The position numbers and the translations under genes are program-made. From Cryptomeria japonica (lineage: Eukaryota; Streptophyta; Pinopsida; Cupressales; Cupressaceae), in the NCBI RefSeq assembly GCF_030272615.1, contig NC_081405.1:650334920-650398919 (forward strand): 64,000 nt of DNA, read 5' to 3'. The notes under the pieces were generated by a model. The model was not told the origin of the DNA. It was given only the letters and a program-made list of their open reading frames with translations, and ran no database searches. The stretch's first letter is position 1; each line of letters starts with the position of its first letter. This document shows, piece after piece, positions 57,095-64,000 of the stretch.

Positions 57095-58189
57095 CTAATT
57101 AGCATATATTATTAATTATATATATTGATTATTGGACTAAATATAGCAATGATTTCCATTATATTTACAATTGATGAAATGTTGTATTTAATGTTTATTT
57201 CATTTAAGTGGGAAAATATTGGGACTTATGTTCAAATGCTAATAAGTAAATCGAATGGTGGTATTAGTCTTTAATTTTTAAATGTATGCTATAGAAGCTT
57301 AATTTAGCTCAGAAATGATTTTCCCATTTCTTTATTCACTCTTAATGTATATTGTTCCTTACAGTAAAAGGGTAATTTATGTGTAGTTAGAGAAGGGGCT
57401 AGATTATTGTTGTAAAACCAACTTGTCATTAGAGTTTATCTAAGGATTAAATAATTTGTTTAGATGCTTAAGCCAACTTGAGAAAAGACTGTATTTACCC
57501 GTTAACGCTTGAGCATGGCTTAATATTTTGGTAATCGTTATGTCTATAATAATAGCATGTCCTAGATAGGTATGTCAGGTCCCTATCGTCTGGTTGCTTT
57601 TTTTTGGTCATAGTCGATCAAGTCTCCATTTAGGGTACCGACAGTTAAGAAATCCTTGTTTTTGCTTTGATGTATTTAGTAGGATCTGCTTCAAAAGGGA
57701 TCTTTATGTAATTATCGACCGAGGTGGCTGTTGTATATTGGTTGTGTTCGCCTAAGTGGCAAATATGTAAAAGACATGTAAACTATGTATTCCTAATGAT
57801 ATTAAATGCCAGAGGGGGTCTTGCAGTTGAGTAGACCCGGAGATGTAGCCCTTTAGGGGTGAACTCCGAGATCATATCTGTGTTATGCGATCCCTTCTCT
57901 CTTTTATTTCATACTTTAAGTTATCATGTATGGTTGCTTTTTCATAAATGTATAATGGGAATTTAATGAATCTAAATCAAAGTGCATAAAATTAGTCATC
58001 TTGATAAATGTAGTAATCAAGTTCATAAAATATTGTAATTATGATTATGGAAAAGTATTTTGTTAATGTTAATTAAAGAAAGTAACAGTGGAAAGAATCT
58101 CGCTAGGTTACCAATATTGTTTTAGCTTGATATATAGTTGGTAAATTGGACGAATGTGAATGGGTAACAAAGATAGAATTAATGTCGTA

Positions 58190-58990
58190 AATTCTAAATT
58201 GAAGTCTAATGGATGAACTTCATATGGGTATTTACCTTTTTATCTTAGTAAATGAACATCATCATGTTAGTTATATTTCACTATATTGGATGAATTTATT
58301 TAGTTATTTATGTTTTAATCTTAACAAAAAATCTTTACTAGATTAATTTGATAATTGGGTGAACTCAACTAGTTATCCATATTATAACCCTAATAAATGC
58401 ATTTCTTTATGATTAGCTAAAATTGAACTGAAAGGGGAAGGATTCATTTAGTTGTTTATATCTTAATCTTAGAAAATGTATCTCTTCATATTAACTTTAT
58501 TGTAACTAAAAAGAGTGACACACATTAAGTTAGTTATATTTTAATCCTAATGGAAAAATGTCACTATGTACTTATGTTTTAATCCTGAAAGAATGAATAT
58601 CATCTTGGTAACTATATTTTGATTAAAGGGATGAACTCATGTGGCCCTAATACATTTTCACCTTAACGAATTGAGCTCCATCTATCAACATTATTTAAAC
58701 TTCAATGAAAGAACTCTATGGCTACTTACATTTTATCCTCCATAAAAGAACTACGACTCATTAGTTGGTTTTGTTTAAAATCAAATGAAGGAACCTCGTT
58801 TTATTAATTGCAATTTAATCCTAAATGGATGAATCTCATTAGGCATACTTCTAATTATAAAGGATGATATCAATCATGGGTGTTTACCTTTAACCCAAAT
58901 AAACGAACTTCGTTATAGTAGTCATATTGTACCTTAATGGGTGGACTCTTAAGTTAATTATGTTTTAAGGAGCATTGAGTAAATAACCTC
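58190..58990 (+). repeat. field of degenerate tandem repeats of about 55-65 bp
   Basis: The theme GATGAACTCAT followed by TTAGTTATTTAT, TTTTAATCCTAA and AAATGAAC recurs more than ten times with heavy divergence. The clearest copies are around 58285-58440, 58460-58620 and 58800-58960. It is an old expanded array within the LTR. Confidence 0.65.
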
Positions 58991-59349
58991 ATGTTCGCCT
59001 CCTATGCTTTGAAAATAAGTGAACGCTTCCTAAAATTCTAAGATGACAATTTATTGATCATAACATATCCATGTCTTAAGTATTAACAGGTAATTAAGAT
59101 ATCCAGCTTAATTGGATCAAATGTCACGAGTTGAGCTAGGTGTAAGGTTACGTAATCGCATTGAGAAACTCCTTAGGTTCATTTAGTCTTCTGTTGTGTT
59201 ATCTAAGTTACAGATAACTCCAAATTATCTTAATGTTGTAACTTATTATGAACGCTCACAATTATTATTATTAAAAATAAATAAAAAATTACACTCTATT
59301 TGAGTGTTTTTAACTTAAACCCTTTGGGGTTTCCTGGCAGGGCATTACA

Positions 59350-62300
59350 CTTGGTATCAGAGCTCATGTTGCAACACTAGGATCTCTGGTTTCGCTTGTG
59401 CCCTTAGTTGGTGCGTGTGTGTCTACCTTATGTTGTATGCATGTCCTCCTTGATGTGAGGGTGTGATTGAACAAACCCTACTTGTGTGTAACGCATGTGT
59501 TCACACCTTGTTTTCACCTTCTTGATGTGGGTGTTTCGGGAATGATTATAGGTGTTTTGTCTTCTTATTGAGGTCTTGGTCTGCAATTTCTCTTACTCTG
59601 AAAGGGAGTCATATGTACCTTCATTTTTGATTTGTTTTACTCTTTTGACTAATCCATCTGGGTTGGTTGGTAATATCTTGAACCTAAAAGTACGATATGT
59701 GCTTGTCATGGTTATGATCTATCTTAATGAATGTCCACTTGAAAGACTAGTATGGCAAATATTGATGCTTATTATGTAGTACATTGAGTGATTATGACTC
59801 TTCCTCTTCTCTCTCTCTAGTAAATTAAAAGGATTTGATATGGGTAATTATCTCTTATTTAAGTTTTCTTATTGCAAGAGAAAGGATGATATTTCTTGAG
59901 CCCTTGTGTGAGCCTCATAACATTTTTATGTTTTAGATTGTGAAAGGGATTTGGTTTGGGAGTTAATTTTTGGTTAATGATAGAAAATGGTATGTTTGCA
60001 TTAAAGGGTTCTCCATGTGCTTGGTAGGAGTAATATAATTAAATTCCATCTTAAGTAAGGTGCATTAATATGCTCATAGTTGATTTTGAGCAAATTGCTT
60101 GTTGTGAAAGGATTACCAAAAGAGAACATGTTATAATAGCTTCAGGAGTGTATTAATGGGTGCCTCGAAGGATTGTTTTATGTGCTTATTCAAACTGGTT
60201 TGATTTAGGATCTATTTTAGTAACGCACCTTTTAACTTGCTTTGGATATAGATAATTGTCTTATTGTGTTTAAGAAAGAGTAAATGAAAGACTTGTTAAA
60301 TTGTATGTATTAAATGTGTAATATCTGGTAGATAGCTCTTCATTTACCTTCTTGTCGTATTTTGAATTTTCAATGTTAGGTTTAAGGTATTATTGTATTG
60401 TATTACGAATAGTGAGTGTTCTCAAGAGGACTTGTATTACCGAAAAATTGTTTGTCTAGATTTCTTGATTCGGAAAACTAGAACATTATATTGCAACAAT
60501 AATAATTAGAAATGTCATGTTGGGTTGCTTTGGCACCCTCCTAAAAGATAGCGAAATGAAAACCGTGCAACTAAAATGATAGACTTATATCTGAGCATAT
60601 AGTGTGATCTTGTTGATCTTGTGTATTCATAGGAAATAGATGATTTTTCCAACTCTCTTCCTCCTCTTGCCTAAATTATAGGATTTGTTGTTTTTGAAAT
60701 GCTATTAAGAATGCAGTGATTTAAGAAGAATTTTTATAACGCATATGAAATTCTATGTTTGCTTTTGCCTTCTAATTGAAAGAGGAAAGTTTTTCGCTTT
60801 GGAAAAGAAAAATTGCATAGTTAGTAATGTGAATGAAAATTCTTAGTGGAATTTGAGAAAGATATCAGAATGATCATGTGTAAAGCATAATTAAAACTTC
60901 CCTTAAGTATATGTTAGCGTAGCGTAAGGTACTCCCCGTGAATGTGACTAAACCAGTAATGGTGCTATGCCTTGTGTGTTGTAAGAAACCCGTACTTGTC
61001 ATGTGTGCCCATGGGATGGTGAAGTAATCAACCATGGAGGATATGTTTGCTTATGAGTGTGGGAAACCATACCTATTTATGTGATGTTGTATAATTGTTC
61101 CCTTACTAAGTGCCAATCCATGGGTTGTTGATAAGTCAGTATGTGAAGGGGTAGTAGTAGAAGTCACCATTCCTTAAATAGTATGGACAACGTACGAGTA
61201 ATGTCGATGTGAAGTGACTTTAGCTTCCCTATTTTGAGGAAAATATAGTTTTGTAATGAAACTATAACATAGGTGTACTCTATACTTCCCCTTGTGATGA
61301 ACCGATTTACGAGGTTCATGTGTGCCAGCCTAATTCCTATCCTTTATTTTGAGCATATAGATGATAGTTCTTGAGCATATTGATGGAATTTATTGGAGCA
61401 TCTGTTGCCTTGTCTTCATGAGAGGCATGTTATTTTTCTTACATAAGTTGCCAACTGACTAGTGTTGGTAGACTTGTGGGTAGACCTTAGCCATGTATAC
61501 CTCTGGCTTACGACGAGTATCCTGAGAGGAACATCGCTATGTGGGGTGTGACTGACGCATGCCTTATCTGCGAGATACATTGCCATGCGGGATACGTCCA
61601 TTGCGTGCCCTGTTCGCTTGGAGTATTGCCATGTCGTGTTGAGACACGATGTGGGATGTAGTAGATATTTCCATGCGGCCTACTGATAGGTATAGGGTAG
61701 AGCCATGCTGTGTGATGACATGATGTAGGGTGATGTCGAGGTGTACACTGCCATGCCATGCGGATGTGTGACTTGGCCACACCACATGATGAGCTACTAT
61801 GATAGCTAGACGATTGTCCCTTCCTTCCTCATTGGTGGCTAGCTGCTAGTCACATAGTGATGTAATGTGCACTTATGATTTTCTTTTATTTATGTATTTA
61901 TTTCCTTGTGGGCCAGCAATTTATTTTATTTTGACCTTGAAGGTTTAGCCACGATCTTGCGATCTTGTTCTTACTTGATTTGATGTTGCAATTCTAGAAT
62001 TATTTTCTTGCCTTACTATTGGAATTGACGATTATTATCTTTATTCTTCTATACTTTGGTGTCTAAACTAGTTTATCCTTGTTGTTTTCGTATGCTGGTC
62101 TTGTGTTGCAATGTGAATTCCTCTCCAAGAACGTAGGAGACGGTCTTGGATGAGTGTATATGAGGAAGTAGACGTAGGGAACCTTGAGGATGGAGGTATG
62201 TGAGGCTGTGAGACAGCTAGGATCCACTACCTCCCTATGAGTGGTGAATATCTCTTGGAGGCTAAACACCTTATGCAACAAGGGATATTCACGAGGGACT

Positions 62301-63060
62301 TGTATGGAAGGTAGCACCACTATGGTGTACCCTAGCACCATCAAGCCCTTGAGTGAGATGTTGGATATTATGATCATGTTAATTGTTTTGAGAGCAGGCA
62401 TAGAGATGTTGATCGTGCATGTTATCTTTGACCGAGCATTAGACATGCTCACATGTGGCCTTTTGTGTTGTGCAAACCTATTATGTGGATGGTTATTATG
62501 TGTAATCATGGATTAAATGGTGTTAACTTGTCACTATGTTATGGGACATAGTCATTGGAAAAGTTCTTATATGTTTGGAAAGTGTAAACAATTGAGTTAT
62601 CTATGTTACTCCTAGTTATGGAAATGTTAACTTGGTTGTAGAAATTGATTTTTGAAGCTAGTCCTATGCGATAAATTGTTGTTAAAAGAGGTATGGGTGA
62701 AAGAATTTGATCTTGATGGCATGTTTTCTTGTCATGTTTGATAGGATATTATGGTAACTGTTGACTATATCTTGTAATGCATTAAATTGGGGTAATGAAA
62801 CGAAGGAAAAATTCTCGTTTCTCTACTATGATTGTGTGTAAATTCCAGAATATTTTAAGAAGTGTATGATTTTAGATGCATTCTGTTAATGGATAATGAC
62901 ATTCGTAGAGGAATTATAAATCTTGTTTTTTTTATTGTTGGCAAAATAGTTGTTGGTGCAAATTGATAATTGTTAATTGAGTTTAAGGGCTAATACATGT
63001 TGTATGACATCCGCTTAGCCCTGCGACTTCCAAGAGTAAGTCGGAGCCTAGGGGGGAGAA
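59350..63060 (+). other. LARD internal region, non-coding, with primer site and polypurine tract
   Basis: TGGTATCAGAGC (59352-59363) is a tRNA-iMet-type primer-binding site. AGGGGGGAGAA (63050-63060) is the polypurine tract. No gag, protease, RT or integrase motif was found in either strand of the 3.7 kb. The open frames present (59552-59779, 61416-61785, 62063-62516) have no domain and overlap one another on opposite strands. Confidence 0.8.
61535..61770 (+). repeat. degenerate repeat of about 46 bp around GCCATG
   Basis: GCCATG or close variants, followed by a G-rich segment, recur at about 61535, 61582, 61628, 61670, 61702 and 61750. Spacing is mostly 42-48. The copies are strongly diverged. 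Confidence 0.5.
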
Positions 63061-64000
63061 TGTAATGCCCCTACCCTAGTCGGCCTTGTAAAACCCATTT
63101 GACCTTGGTTGACTTCCTATGTGGCATTCTTGAATGGTTGGTTAACCGTGATGCAAGGTTGTAGATTAGATAATATGAATAATTGTGCATACCTATTATT
63201 GTGCTTTTGCATCGATTCTTGTGTAAATGTAGTTGTTTCCTAATGCTTGTTATAAATCTCAAACTAACGCCTTCATTGAATACGTATATGTATATGTATG
63301 CTTGCGTGATCCATGGGTGTAGGAGATTGCAAGTATAACACCGCCTAGGGCAAGTTTCATCTCCTTCGGGATTCGCAGGGTTGAGTATAACCTCCTTCAT
63401 CCTTAGAATTCGGATTTGGGGGTCATAAAACTCTCATCTTGCCTTAGCCAAGGTCAGGTGAGTGTTGTGTGTGGTCCGTAGGGTTTTCTTTTCGTTTGGG
63501 TTGCGTGTCGTGTGATTGGTGGACTTTCTCGGTTTGTGTGCCTTGCGCATGGTAAATGGAGTATTTTATCCTAAGTATTTAATTCAATTTAATGTGTGGA
63601 TGTACGCATTAGTAATTTAGAAATTTAAAATAGATAGTTTTCTTTTATATGATTAATCACTAATTTAAGAGATCGCTTTATTTATATTTACTGTAAGTAT
63701 TTAAATTTAATTAATGTGTTCATTTACGCATTAGTAGTTGAGGAATTAAAATAAATAAGTTTCCTTCATGAGATTAGTCATTTATTAAAAAGATCACTTT
63801 ATTATGTGTAGCGAGTTTAATTTAATAGTTAATTTTAAATAACGAATTTAATTAGGTTATGTGTTTTAAAAAAAAAGGAAGATTTAAAGTCATTTGGAAA
63901 TAGAAATAAATTAATCATTTTCTCATTTTGGAAAATGAAAGGGTAAAGTTTATTATTTAACGAAAATTATTTTTAATTTGTCAAGTTGATATGGTATAAA
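63061..64000 (+). repeat. LARD 3' LTR (runs off the window end)
   Basis: It starts TGTAATGCCC after the polypurine tract. Bases 63061-63196 match 49629-49764 and 63560-64000 match 55263 onward. Bases 63197-63559 show the part missing from the 5' copy. About 3.6 kb more should lie to the right. Confidence 0.9.

Noticed and set aside
62063-62516. 148- and 91-codon frames on opposite strands in the LARD internal region
   Set aside because: They overlap each other, lack domains and lie in sequence that looks non-coding throughout.

Overview
This window looks like intergenic DNA from a large, repeat-rich plant genome. Every coding trace I could identify belongs to plant-type Ty1/copia or Ty3/gypsy retrotransposons. 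Their LTRs are flanked by primer-binding sites matching plant tRNAs (tRNA-iMet for most, tRNA-Trp and probably tRNA-Arg for two) and by polypurine tracts. A gymnosperm or similar giant genome would fit the old, deeply nested, stop-riddled elements and the LTRs of about 4.8 kb, but that is inference. I found no intact host gene, rRNA, tRNA gene or CRISPR array.

Nest 1 (165 to about 47535). A plus-strand copia element (Copia-1; LTRs at 165-1603 and 21715-23100 plus a remnant at 47487 to about 47535) is the oldest layer. Its pol gene is split by a terminal-inverted-repeat element (3881-19492). That element carries a long self-complementary satellite (5315-7405), a decayed seven-exon minus-strand gene of unknown family (8325-10455), and a complete inserted chromovirus (Gypsy-2, 10456-19295, target duplication ACCCA). 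The 3' LTR of Copia-1 is split by a minus-strand copia element (Copia-2, 23101-47486, duplication TCACC). The LTR of Copia-2 is in turn split by a giant-LTR, Tat-like gypsy element (Gypsy-3, 24509-40349, duplication ATACC/ATACT). The integrase region of Copia-2 also holds a solo LTR (43211-44246, duplication TGCAC).

Spacer (about 47536-49628). AT-rich sequence with no recognisable gene.

Nest 2 (49629 to beyond 64000). A large non-coding LTR element (LARD-like) has LTRs with the inverted ends TGTAATGCCC/GGGCATTACA, a tRNA-Met-type primer site at 59352 and a polypurine tract at 63050. Its 5' LTR is split by a truncated gypsy element (Gypsy-5, 49765-55262). Gypsy-5 has the best-preserved gag gene in the window, a primer-binding site complementary to about 39 nt of tRNA-Trp, and a leader with a 20-bp-phased AGCGCT array.

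The most unusual items are: (i) a long degenerate reading frame of about 1000 codons lying inside both LTRs of Gypsy-3; (ii) the domain order protease, archaeal-like RNase H, RT, RNase H, integrase in Gypsy-3; (iii) the 39-nt tRNA-Trp complement and the 20-bp AGCGCT array of Gypsy-5; (iv) the unclassified TIR element with its spliced gene and satellite; (v) a recurring pattern in which premature stops are TAG where the family has CAG or TGG. Distances, identities and homologies were judged by eye.
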